Part shown: one piece after another, positions 51,555 through 58,464 of the stretch | How positions within the stretch are numbered: the first letter of the stretch is position 1 | How the letters are laid out: every line of letters starts with the position of its first letter | Source of the DNA: Gammaproteobacteria bacterium | Lineage (GTDB): Bacteria; Pseudomonadota; Gammaproteobacteria; Pseudomonadales; Pseudohongiellaceae | Assembly: GCA_009844085.1 (NCBI GenBank) | Contig: VYCF01000060.1 | Span: forward strand, 1 to 58,464 | Direction of reading: 5' to 3' | DNA length: 58,464 nt | Translations under genes and position numbers: made by a program | Notes under the pieces: generated by a model | What the model was told of the DNA's origin: nothing | The model's input: the letters and a program-made list of their open reading frames with translations, nothing else | The model's database searches: none

Positions 51555-53780
51555 ATGGCTTCGAATTCGCAACGCCGCTTCTGGGACCAAACCGCGCGAG
51601 TTGTCGTTTCGATCGGCGGCCTGGGCATCATCTGCGCGATTCTGCTGATCTTTTTCTACCTGGTTTATGAAGTGCTGCCGCTGTTCGGGGGCGCTGAAAT
51701 GTCCGAGGGCGAATTTTTCCCCGAACCGGTCCCGGGCTCGGCGCAACTGCTCGAAGTCGATGCGGCGTCAGGCATGGCCTTGCGCCTGGACGATCAGGGC
51801 CTGGCGGAATTTTACGATTTCGCAGGCGGCGAACCGCTCGCGGGCGAGAGTCTGGCGGCCGCTACGGGTGCGGGCCTGACCGCCGTTGCCGAAGATGCGG
51901 CCGGCAGCGGCCTGTTCGCGGCGGGATTCGCCGACGGCGGGGTGCTGGTCGCGGGTTGGAATGCTTTGCTGGAGCCGGGCGCGGGGGCGATCTCACCGCG
52001 CCTGGAGTTTCCGTTCGGCAGGGAGCCGTTTCAGCTGCTGTCGGATGAACCCGTGCGCGCATTGGCATTGCGGATCGGGCAAGGCCGCATCGCTATCGCG
52101 GTCGTCGGCGCGAGCGGGCGCGCGGTCCTGCTGGAAGAAGACGCGAATCTGGACCCGGCCGCGTTCGTGGCGGCGCCGAGACCGGAAGCGGCGAGCGTGC
52201 GCCGCGAGCTTCCCATCGATGCGGCGAACGCCGATACGATCCTGTTGACCGAGGATCCGCGCTGGATGTTCCTCGTCTCCGCATCCGGAGAGTTGAGCCT
52301 GGTCCAGATCGGCCCGGAAAACGGCGCGCGTGTCGTGGATGCTGTCGCGCTCGCCGCGGCGCCGGCGCGGCTTACGGACGTGCGGCTGCTTGCCGGCGGC
52401 ATGTCGCTGCTCGCGGCGGATAGCGGCGGCGGTGTGGGGCAATGGCTCATCGTACGCGAAGGCGATTCGGCGCGTTTGCGCCAGGTACGCCGATTCGAGC
52501 TGTTCGACAGCGCGGTCGCCGCGATCGACGTGGAACGGGACCGGCGCAATTTCGTCGCCATCGGCGGGCAAGGCGAACTGGCCCTGGTCAACACTACCGC
52601 GGAAGCCGAAAGTCTGCGCCGCGGACCAGGCGGCTCTATCCCCCGCGGCGCCCGCGCGGCGGCGCTGGCGCCCGCGGGCGACGCGTTGCTGCTGGAAGAC
52701 GAGCAGGGCGGGCTCTCCTTGTGGCGGCTTGACAACCGGCACGCGGAGTTTTCCCTTTCAGCCTTGTGGACGAGAACCTGGTACGAAAACTACACCGAGC
52801 CGGCGCTGGTTTGGCAGTCGACCGCCGCCGACGATGCCTTCGAGCCCAAGTACAGCCTGGCGCCGCTGACCCTCGGCACCTTGAAGGCGGCGCTTTACGC
52901 CATGATTTTCGCGGCGCCGCTGGCGATCTGCGCCGCGGTGTATACCGGCTATTTCATGTCGCCGGGACTGCGGCGCCAGATCAAGCCCCTGATCGAACTC
53001 ATGGAAGCCTTGCCGACGGTGGTGATCGGTTTCCTCGCCGGCCTCTGGCTGGCGCCGCTGGTTGACGCGAATCTTGCAGCGCTGGCGCTGGGAGCATTGT
53101 TGCTGCCGATCTCGGTGGTGCTGGCAAGCGCCGCCATGGCGCGCTTGCCGGAACGGTTCGAGGCCGGGCTGAAGGAAGGCTGGCAACTGCCGGTTCTGTT
53201 TCCGGTGCTGCTGCTGGCAGGTTGGCTGGCCTGGCTGCTCGCTCCACCGGTCGAAAGCTGGCTGTTTGACGGCAGTCTCAGGGACTCGCTGTCGCTACGC
53301 TGGGGGCTGGACTATGTTTCGCGCAACGCGATGATCGTCGGCGTCGCGATGGGGTTCGCGGTAATTCCCGCGATCTATTCGATCGCCGACGACGCCATCT
53401 TCACGGTGCCGCGCCACCTGAGCTATGGCGCGCTGGCGCTCGGCGCGAACGGATGGCAGACGATGGTCTGGCTGATACTGCCCGCCGCGACGCCGGGCAT
53501 TCTCAGCGCGCTGATGATCGGTTTCGGCAGGGCGCTGGGCGAAACCATGATCGTGCTGATGGCGACCGGCAATACGCCAATCATGGACATGAACCTGTTC
53601 GAAGGCATGCGCACGCTCGCGGCGAACCTGGCGATCGAGATTCCCGAATCGGAAGTCGGCAGCACGCATTACCGAATTCTCTTTCTCGCTTCGCTGGTGC
53701 TGCTGCTGTTCACTTTCGCGATCAATACGATTGCCGAACTCGTGCGGCAACGGCTGCGCAAAAGGTACCGGACGATATGA
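51555..53780 (+). CDS. pstC: Phosphate ABC transporter permease PstC, long form
   Basis: 741 residues against about 300 for E. coli PstC. One N-terminal transmembrane helix (IGGLGIICAILLIFFYLVYEV) is followed by a large extracytoplasmic insertion (about 45-420) of beta-propeller-like repeats (e.g. LLEVDAASGMALRLDDQGLAEF, RWMFLVSASGELSLVQIG). The permease core (about 440-741) has LIELMEALPTVVIGFLAGL and the EAA-type loop ALALGANGWQTMVWLILP. The long PstC is known in gammaproteobacteria; the added domain's ligand is unknown. Stop and pstA start overlap (ATGA). Confidence 0.9.
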   Translation: MASNSQRRFWDQTARVVVSIGGLGIICAILLIFFYLVYEVLPLFGGAEMSEGEFFPEPVPGSAQLLEVDAASGMALRLDDQGLAEFYDFAGGEPLAGESLAAATGAGLTAVAEDAAGSGLFAAGFADGGVLVAGWNALLEPGAGAISPRLEFPFGREPFQLLSDEPVRALALRIGQGRIAIAVVGASGRAVLLEEDANLDPAAFVAAPRPEAASVRRELPIDAANADTILLTEDPRWMFLVSASGELSLVQIGPENGARVVDAVALAAAPARLTDVRLLAGGMSLLAADSGGGVGQWLIVREGDSARLRQVRRFELFDSAVAAIDVERDRRNFVAIGGQGELALVNTTAEAESLRRGPGGSIPRGARAAALAPAGDALLLEDEQGGLSLWRLDNRHAEFSLSALWTRTWYENYTEPALVWQSTAADDAFEPKYSLAPLTLGTLKAALYAMIFAAPLAICAAVYTGYFMSPGLRRQIKPLIELMEALPTVVIGFLAGLWLAPLVDANLAALALGALLLPISVVLASAAMARLPERFEAGLKEGWQLPVLFPVLLLAGWLAWLLAPPVESWLFDGSLRDSLSLRWGLDYVSRNAMIVGVAMGFAVIPAIYSIADDAIFTVPRHLSYGALALGANGWQTMVWLILPAATPGILSALMIGFGRALGETMIVLMATGNTPIMDMNLFEGMRTLAANLAIEIPESEVGSTHYRILFLASLVLLLFTFAINTIAELVRQRLRKRYRTI

Positions 53781-55366
53781 ACGGCGGAATATCAGGCTGG
53801 TACCGCAGCGGAGCGCCCTGGATATGGCTCAATGCCGCCGCGGTCGCCGCGTGTCTGGCCATGGTCTTCGGCCTGTTGCTGCTGCTCGGCGCAAGAGGCC
53901 TGGGACACTTCTGGCCGAAGCCGGTATTGCAGGCGAACTACCTGGCGATGGATCCGCCGGTTACCGTGATCGGCGAAATCGCGGACAGCGAAACGGTCGA
54001 CGCCGGGCAATTGCAGTTTTCCGTGGCCGGCGCGCCGCTGAGCGGCGACAGGATCGAGCGGCAACTGCTCAAGCTCGGCAATCGCGACATCACCGGCAAC
54101 GATTTCGCCTGGATCCTGCCCTCCTTGCTCGATGAAGTCGAATATCCGGAACGACTGGTGACGCTGGAACGCCGGGAATGGGGCAATTTCTACGGTTTTC
54201 TGAGCGGAATTCTGCAAAACGGAGAGCCGGTCGCGGCGCCGCCGGAAGACGCCGGGGCTCTCTGGTCTGAATTGCAGCAGCGGCTTGATCGGGCCAGGCA
54301 ATTGCGTGATGAAATCGAGCAGATTGAACGATCGATCATCGCGGATATCAATTTCGGCATGGAAGGCCTACGCCTGCAGGAGATGCGCCTGCTCGAACTG
54401 AATCGCCAGATTCAGCGCGACTCCGCGATTTTCCGCGTTGCCGGCGGCGCGGAGGTGGAATTGCCGGTGGCCGATATCGTGCGCGCCTACCGGCCGAATG
54501 CGATGAGCCGGTTCGAAGCCATGGAGACGTACCTGGCGCGGTTGTTCGAATTCCTGACCGACGATCCGCGCGAGTCGAATACCGAGGGCGGCCTGCTGCC
54601 CGCGATCTACGGCACCGCCATGATGGTCCTGCTGATGTCGGTTCTGGTTACGCCGCTCGGCGTGGTCGCGGCCGTTTATCTCAGTGAATACGCGCCGAAA
54701 GGGTGGCTGACGCACGTCATCCGGATTTCGGTCAACAACCTGGCCGGGGTGCCTTCGATCGTCTACGGCATGTTCGGGCTCGGGTTCTTCATCTATCTGG
54801 CGGGCGGCGAGATCGACCGCCTGTTCTATTCCGAATCGCTGCCGGCGCCGACCTTCGGCACGCCCGGACTGCTGTGGGCATCTTTGACGCTCGCACTGTT
54901 GACGTTGCCGGTCGTGATCGTCGCCACCGAAGAGGGGCTTGCGAACATCCCCGCATCGCTGCGCGAAGGCAGCCTGGCGCTGGGCGCGACCAAGTTCGAG
55001 ACCTTGTGGCGTGTGATCCTGCCGCTGGCGCGGCCGTCGATGCTCACCGGGCTCATTCTCGCGGTGGCCCGGGCCGCGGGTGAAGTCGCGCCGCTGATGC
55101 TGGTAGGCGTCGTCAAGCTGGCGCCCGCGCTGCCGCTGGACACCGAGTTCCCGTATCTGCACCTGGAACAGCAATTCATGCATCTCGGCTATTATGTCTA
55201 CGATCTGGCAACGCAAAGTCCCAACGTTGAGGCCGCCATGCCGCAAGCCTTCGCGGCGGCCTTTTTGCTGGTCGCGGTCGTTGCCGCGCTGAATCTGAGC
55301 GCGGTGATCATGCGCGGACGGCTGCGCGAACGATACAAGGCGCTGGATACGGGGTCCTGGTCATGA
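53777..55366 (+). CDS. pstA: Phosphate ABC transporter permease PstA, long form
   Basis: 529 residues. After one helix ([18 protein letters not shown]) a periplasmic region of about 230 residues includes a predicted coiled coil ([19 protein letters not shown]...). The permease core (about 275-529) has [21 protein letters not shown] and [23 protein letters not shown] (EAA loop). It pairs with PstC, which has a matching enlarged outer region. The ATG overlaps the pstC stop; its own stop overlaps pstB, which predicts strong translational coupling. Confidence 0.9.
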   Translation: MNGGISGWYRSGAPWIWLNAAAVAACLAMVFGLLLLLGARGLGHFWPKPVLQANYLAMDPPVTVIGEIADSETVDAGQLQFSVAGAPLSGDRIERQLLKLGNRDITGNDFAWILPSLLDEVEYPERLVTLERREWGNFYGFLSGILQNGEPVAAPPEDAGALWSELQQRLDRARQLRDEIEQIERSIIADINFGMEGLRLQEMRLLELNRQIQRDSAIFRVAGGAEVELPVADIVRAYRPNAMSRFEAMETYLARLFEFLTDDPRESNTEGGLLPAIYGTAMMVLLMSVLVTPLGVVAAVYLSEYAPKGWLTHVIRISVNNLAGVPSIVYGMFGLGFFIYLAGGEIDRLFYSESLPAPTFGTPGLLWASLTLALLTLPVVIVATEEGLANIPASLREGSLALGATKFETLWRVILPLARPSMLTGLILAVARAAGEVAPLMLVGVVKLAPALPLDTEFPYLHLEQQFMHLGYYVYDLATQSPNVEAAMPQAFAAAFLLVAVVAALNLSAVIMRGRLRERYKALDTGSWS

Positions 55367-56181
55367 ACAGGGAATACGAGGCCGCCGGCCAGGCCGCGGC
55401 TGCGGTCGAAGCCTTGGTTGAACCGGAACCTTGTCTCGAAGTGCGCAATCTGAGCCTGCATTACGCCAAAATCCGGCAAGCGCTGAACAAGATACGACTG
55501 ACGATTCCTCGGCAACGGGTTACGGCGCTGATCGGGCCGAGCGGCTGCGGCAAGACCAGCCTGCTGCGCTGTTTCAACCGGCTCAACGATCTGGTGGACG
55601 ACTGTGTCGTCACCGGGCGCATCAGGCTCGAAGGCAAGAACATCTATTCGTCCAAGATCGACGTGACCGAATTGCGCCGCCGGGTGGGCATGGTGTTCCA
55701 GAAACCGAATCCGTTTCCCAAATCGATATACGAAAATGTCGCGTTCGGTCTGCGCATCCGCGGCATCAACTCGCGCCGCAGGCTCGACGAAATCGTGCAG
55801 GAGTCGCTTGAAGCGGCGGCGTTGTGGGACGAGGTGAAGGACCGGCTGCACCGAAGCGCGCTGGAACTTTCCGGAGGCCAGCAGCAGCGGCTGGTCATCG
55901 CGCGCACGCTGGCGGTGGAGCCCGAGGTGCTGTTGCTCGACGAGTCGGCTTCGGCGCTCGATCCGATTTCGACCCTGAAGATCGAGGAACTGATCACCGA
56001 GTTGAAAAAGAACTACACCATCGTCATCGTGACGCATAATCTGCAGCAGGCGGCGCGGGTTTCCGACTATACGGCCTTCATGTACATGGGCAACATGGTG
56101 GAATTCGATACGACCGCCCGGATTTTCACCAACCCGGTCAAACGGCAGACCGAAGACTATATAACCGGCAGATATGGGTGA
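55363..56181 (+). CDS. pstB: Phosphate ABC transporter ATP-binding protein PstB
   Basis: 272 residues. Walker [11 protein letters not shown]-loop [19 protein letters not shown] (PstB-specific), signature [14 protein letters not shown], Walker [14 protein letters not shown] and His in [13 protein letters not shown]. It drives PstCA. An N-terminal extension of about 20 residues precedes the ABC domain. ATG overlaps the pstA stop. In most bacteria PstB/PhoU/PhoR together report phosphate sufficiency. Confidence 0.95.
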   Translation: MNREYEAAGQAAAAVEALVEPEPCLEVRNLSLHYAKIRQALNKIRLTIPRQRVTALIGPSGCGKTSLLRCFNRLNDLVDDCVVTGRIRLEGKNIYSSKIDVTELRRRVGMVFQKPNPFPKSIYENVAFGLRIRGINSRRRLDEIVQESLEAAALWDEVKDRLHRSALELSGGQQQRLVIARTLAVEPEVLLLDESASALDPISTLKIEELITELKKNYTIVIVTHNLQQAARVSDYTAFMYMGNMVEFDTTARIFTNPVKRQTEDYITGRYG

Positions 56182-56198
56182 TGGCCGGGAGTTCTCGC

Positions 56199-56903
56199 AT
56201 GACGCTATCCGCTGAAGAAACAGGCTCGCACATCTCGCGCCAGTTCAGTCAGGATCTGGAAAAGGTCCGCACGCACATGTTGCGCATGGGCGGACAAGTC
56301 GAGAAGACCTTGACCGACGCCTTGCGCTCCGTGGCCGAACACGACAGCCAACTGGCGCAGCAGGTGATCGACCGGGACGAGGTAATCGACCGGCTCGAAC
56401 GCGAAATCGATATCGAATGCAGCCTGATCATCGCCCGGCGGCAGCCCGCGGCGGGTGACCTGCGTCTGGTACTGGCGATCATCAAGGCGATCAGGGACCT
56501 CGAGCGTATCGGCGACGAAGCGGCCCGGATCGCCCGTTCGGCCCTGCAGCTCGCGGAAGAAGGGGAAGATCCGGTTAATCTCGGTGAATTCCATAACATA
56601 GGCGACCGCGTGTTGAGCATGGTCAAGCATGCGCTCGATGCCTTCGCCCGCATGGACGCCGAAGCCGCCGCCGCGATCCGCGGCGAGGACGTCGAGGTCG
56701 ACAACGAATACCACAATGCGATCCGCTCGACCGTCACTCACATGATGGAAAATCCGGAGAGCGTGAGCGCGGCGCTGATCGTTCTCTGGGCTTTCCGCGC
56801 GCTGGAGCGGATCGGCGACCACGCCAAGAACATTTCCGAGCACGTCGCCTACATGGTCATCGGCGCCAACCTGGGCAGGGGGAGGCCGCTGCCGAAGAAG
56901 TGA
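56199..56903 (+). CDS. phoU: Phosphate signalling protein PhoU
   Basis: A 234-residue PhoU with two three-helix repeats, each carrying the metal-binding ExxxD-type signature (IKAIRDLERIGDEAARI and FRALERIGDHAKNISEHV). It relays PstSCAB activity to PhoR and restrains the Pho response. The start ATG at 56199 has GGGAG at a suitable distance and matches the usual N-terminal length (HISRQFSQDLEKVRTHML); GTG 56178 overlapping the pstB stop is an alternative. It converges with phoR, 5 bases between. Confidence 0.94.
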   Translation: MTLSAEETGSHISRQFSQDLEKVRTHMLRMGGQVEKTLTDALRSVAEHDSQLAQQVIDRDEVIDRLEREIDIECSLIIARRQPAAGDLRLVLAIIKAIRDLERIGDEAARIARSALQLAEEGEDPVNLGEFHNIGDRVLSMVKHALDAFARMDAEAAAAIRGEDVEVDNEYHNAIRSTVTHMMENPESVSAALIVLWAFRALERIGDHAKNISEHVAYMVIGANLGRGRPLPKK

Positions 56904-56908
56904 CGCCG

Positions 56909-58279
56909 CTAATGCACGTTGATCTGGGGCGGCTGGTCGGGAAAGGGCGCCTGCGCCGGCGGGCGGGGTCCGCCGGGTCCGCGAATTCGTTCGGCCGGAA
57001 ACCTGCAACTGAATGTGCTCCCGTTGCCGGATTCGCTGGATATGTGCAGGTCGGCATCGTGCCGCATCAGGATGTGTTTCACGATCGCGAGCCCGAGTCC
57101 GGTTCCGCCGGTCTCCGACGATCGGCTGACGTCGACGCGATAGAATCGTTCGGTTAGGCGCGGGATATGCTGGGGCTCGACGCCGATGCCGTTGTCGATG
57201 ACACGGATTTCAAAGACCTCGCCTTCGCCGGCGTAGTCGGCCTCGATACGGATGGCGCCCCGGTCCGGCGTGTATTTCGCGGCGTTCTGGGCGAGATTGG
57301 TCAGGGCGCTATACAATTCCGCGCGGTCGCCGACGATTTCCAGTTCCGGGTCGCAGGAAAAATCGAACTCGTGGCTCCTGGACTGGTACACCTGCTCGGT
57401 ATCTTGTTGAATTTCCTGTATCAACTGTCTGATATTAAACGGTTTTTGCTGCCGCTTTACCTCTTTGGTTTCCAGCGCCGTCAGCATCAGCAGGTCACGG
57501 ACGATGTTTTCCATGCGAGTCGACTGCTGCAGCATCTGCCGCAGCGGTTTGCGCCATTTTTCGTCCAGATCCCGCACGTTGTCCATGATGTTTTCAACGT
57601 ATCCCTTGATCACGGTAATCGGCGTACCGAGTTCATGTGAAACGTTGCCGACGAAATCCTCGCGCATCAGTTCCATGCGATGCAGGCGGGTGACGTCGCG
57701 CACGATCATCAGTCTTTCCCGCTCGCCGAACAGCGCGATCTCGAACTCGAGCGTGCGCGAATTGTCTCCCGGCGCCGGCAACTTCAGCGACTCGCTGTAG
57801 TCGGCGTCGTGGAAGTATTGCGAGAAACGGGGGTCGCGGACCAGATTGGTCACGGGATGGCCCTGGTCCCGGGGATACTCGAATCCGAGCAGCCTTGTGC
57901 CGGCCAGGTTCCACCATACGAGGCTGCCCTCCCGGTCGATCATGATGACTGCGATTTCGAGCGCAGACGAGGATTCCTGGGCCTTGCGGATGATGCTCTC
58001 GAGGTAATCGCGAGTTTTCTGTTCCTGCCTGCCGAGCTTGTAGATGCCGTCGAAGACTTCGCCCCAGAGGCCGAAGGATTCGGGCGGTTCGGTCTGAATG
58101 GCGGAGGGGTTCCCCTTGAGCCAATTGCGCAGGCGCCAGAGTTGCAGGTAGTTGATCGTGAGATAGGCGGTGACGCCCACCAGCAGCGCCGCCGGGATAT
58201 TGCCGGCAAGCCAGCCGATCAGGGCGGTTACGGCCAGAACCAGCAGCAACCGCAGGATTTCCGCTCGCCAGTAATGCAA
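56909..58279 (-). CDS. phoR: Phosphate-regulon sensor histidine kinase PhoR
   Basis: About 456 residues. An N-terminal pair of membrane helices (LRLLLVLAVTALIGWLAGN..) is followed by a PAS domain (IAVIMIDREGSLVWWN), HisKA with FVGNVSHELGTPITVIKGY, and HATPase (N box NLAQNAAKYTP, G boxes IDNGIGV and GTGLGLAIVKH). The start is uncertain: TTG 58279 is proposed, giving an E. coli-like length. The frame stays open to the window edge at 58462 without homology. Normally phoB lies upstream, i.e. to the right, outside this window. Located convergent to phoU. Confidence 0.9.
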   Translation of the reverse strand: MHYWRAEILRLLLVLAVTALIGWLAGNIPAALLVGVTAYLTINYLQLWRLRNWLKGNPSAIQTEPPESFGLWGEVFDGIYKLGRQEQKTRDYLESIIRKAQESSSALEIAVIMIDREGSLVWWNLAGTRLLGFEYPRDQGHPVTNLVRDPRFSQYFHDADYSESLKLPAPGDNSRTLEFEIALFGERERLMIVRDVTRLHRMELMREDFVGNVSHELGTPITVIKGYVENIMDNVRDLDEKWRKPLRQMLQQSTRMENIVRDLLMLTALETKEVKRQQKPFNIRQLIQEIQQDTEQVYQSRSHEFDFSCDPELEIVGDRAELYSALTNLAQNAAKYTPDRGAIRIEADYAGEGEVFEIRVIDNGIGVEPQHIPRLTERFYRVDVSRSSETGGTGLGLAIVKHILMRHDADLHISSESGNGSTFSCRFPAERIRGPGGPRPPAQAPFPDQPPQINVH

Positions 58280-58464
58280 GGGTTGAAACCCTGTTTCAGG
58301 ATGAACTTCGCAGAAGCGGTATTTTAGTCCGCCGCCGGTACGATGGCCAGCCGGAAGGCGGCCCGCGCCGGGAAAACGGGTCGAAACCGGGATGAAAAAG
58401 GCCGGAATCACAGCGATTCCCGCTGAAAATCGTATTCCAATAGAATCAATGGGTTGCGACAACC

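Noticed and set aside
1..58464. CRISPR array, IS element, prophage or integron
   Set aside because: No regularly spaced direct repeats, transposase, integrase or attachment-site pair was recognised, including at the tRNA-Arg 3' end.
58280..58464. End of phoB in the bases upstream of phoR
   Set aside because: None of the three minus-strand frames gives a convincing PhoB C-terminus; the open frame to the edge is treated as a leader or uncertain N-terminal extension.

Overview
The window is a 58.5 kb stretch of GC-rich, gene-dense Gram-negative chromosome. Two TonB-dependent receptors, outer-membrane barrels, Tat and lipoprotein signals, an OadGAB sodium pump, a cytochrome-oxidase heme A synthase and a ppx/ppk1/pstSCAB/phoU/phoR block all point to a respiring proteobacterium. 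The oversized PstC and PstA and the Bfd/Bfr pair suggest a gammaproteobacterium. No 16S gene or other lineage marker is present, so nothing finer is claimed. No IS element, prophage, CRISPR array or rRNA was seen.

Layout. (1) 0.1-13.6 kb: tRNA-Arg(ACG), then a metabolic island. It holds an amidohydrolase, an HpcH/HpaI-type aldolase, a GrdB-like predicted selenoprotein with an in-frame UGA and a textbook bacterial SECIS hairpin, a DUF2161 nuclease-like protein, an epoxide hydrolase-like protein, a Tat-exported class V aminotransferase, a CaiB/BaiF CoA-transferase, a nitrilase-fold lipoprotein lacking the nucleophilic cysteine, an RHH/PIN toxin-antitoxin pair, a DUF5916-type outer-membrane protein and a methyltransferase with a signal peptide. 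Many of these families are normally cytoplasmic but carry export signals here. (2) 13.6-16.7 kb: a LiaF-like / LytS-type kinase / LytTR regulator module and a 50-residue membrane protein. (3) 16.8-21.7 kb: Tat-exported PhoD phosphatase, modABC and a class I glutamine amidotransferase. (4) 21.8-29.1 kb: overlapping mltB, ctaA and TonB-receptor genes, then an alginate-export-like porin divergent from three small membrane proteins. (5) 29.1-38.6 kb: two gamma-glutamyltransferase paralogues around a second TonB receptor and higBA, then an SGNH-type two-domain exported protein and a NIPSNAP protein. (6) 38.7-46.3 kb: hicAB, oadGAB, cysE, an NTF2-like exported protein and an ArnT-like glycosyltransferase with an added beta-rich domain. 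(7) 46.3-47.2 kb: the bfd and bfr iron-storage genes, each behind a Fur-like site. (8) 47.3-58.5 kb: ppx, ppk1, pstSCAB, phoU and convergent phoR.

How it fits together. The right-hand end is a coherent phosphate module: PstSCAB imports phosphate, PhoU and PhoR sense transporter state, and Ppk1 and Ppx make and degrade polyphosphate. PhoD at 16.8 kb may feed it. Regions 4 and 5 look built for uptake and periplasmic processing of organic substrates, probably including gamma-glutamyl compounds. The island in region 1 suggests catabolism partly in the periplasm, with one redox step using selenocysteine; selA, selB, selC and selD must lie elsewhere. Three type II toxin-antitoxin pairs (RHH/PIN, HigBA, HicAB) occur in about 30 kb, and two of them appear to start from leaderless mRNAs. 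No gene-free stretch exceeds about 300 bases. Bases 1-69 hold no assignable gene, and 58280-58464 is an open frame or leader upstream of phoR that runs off the window.
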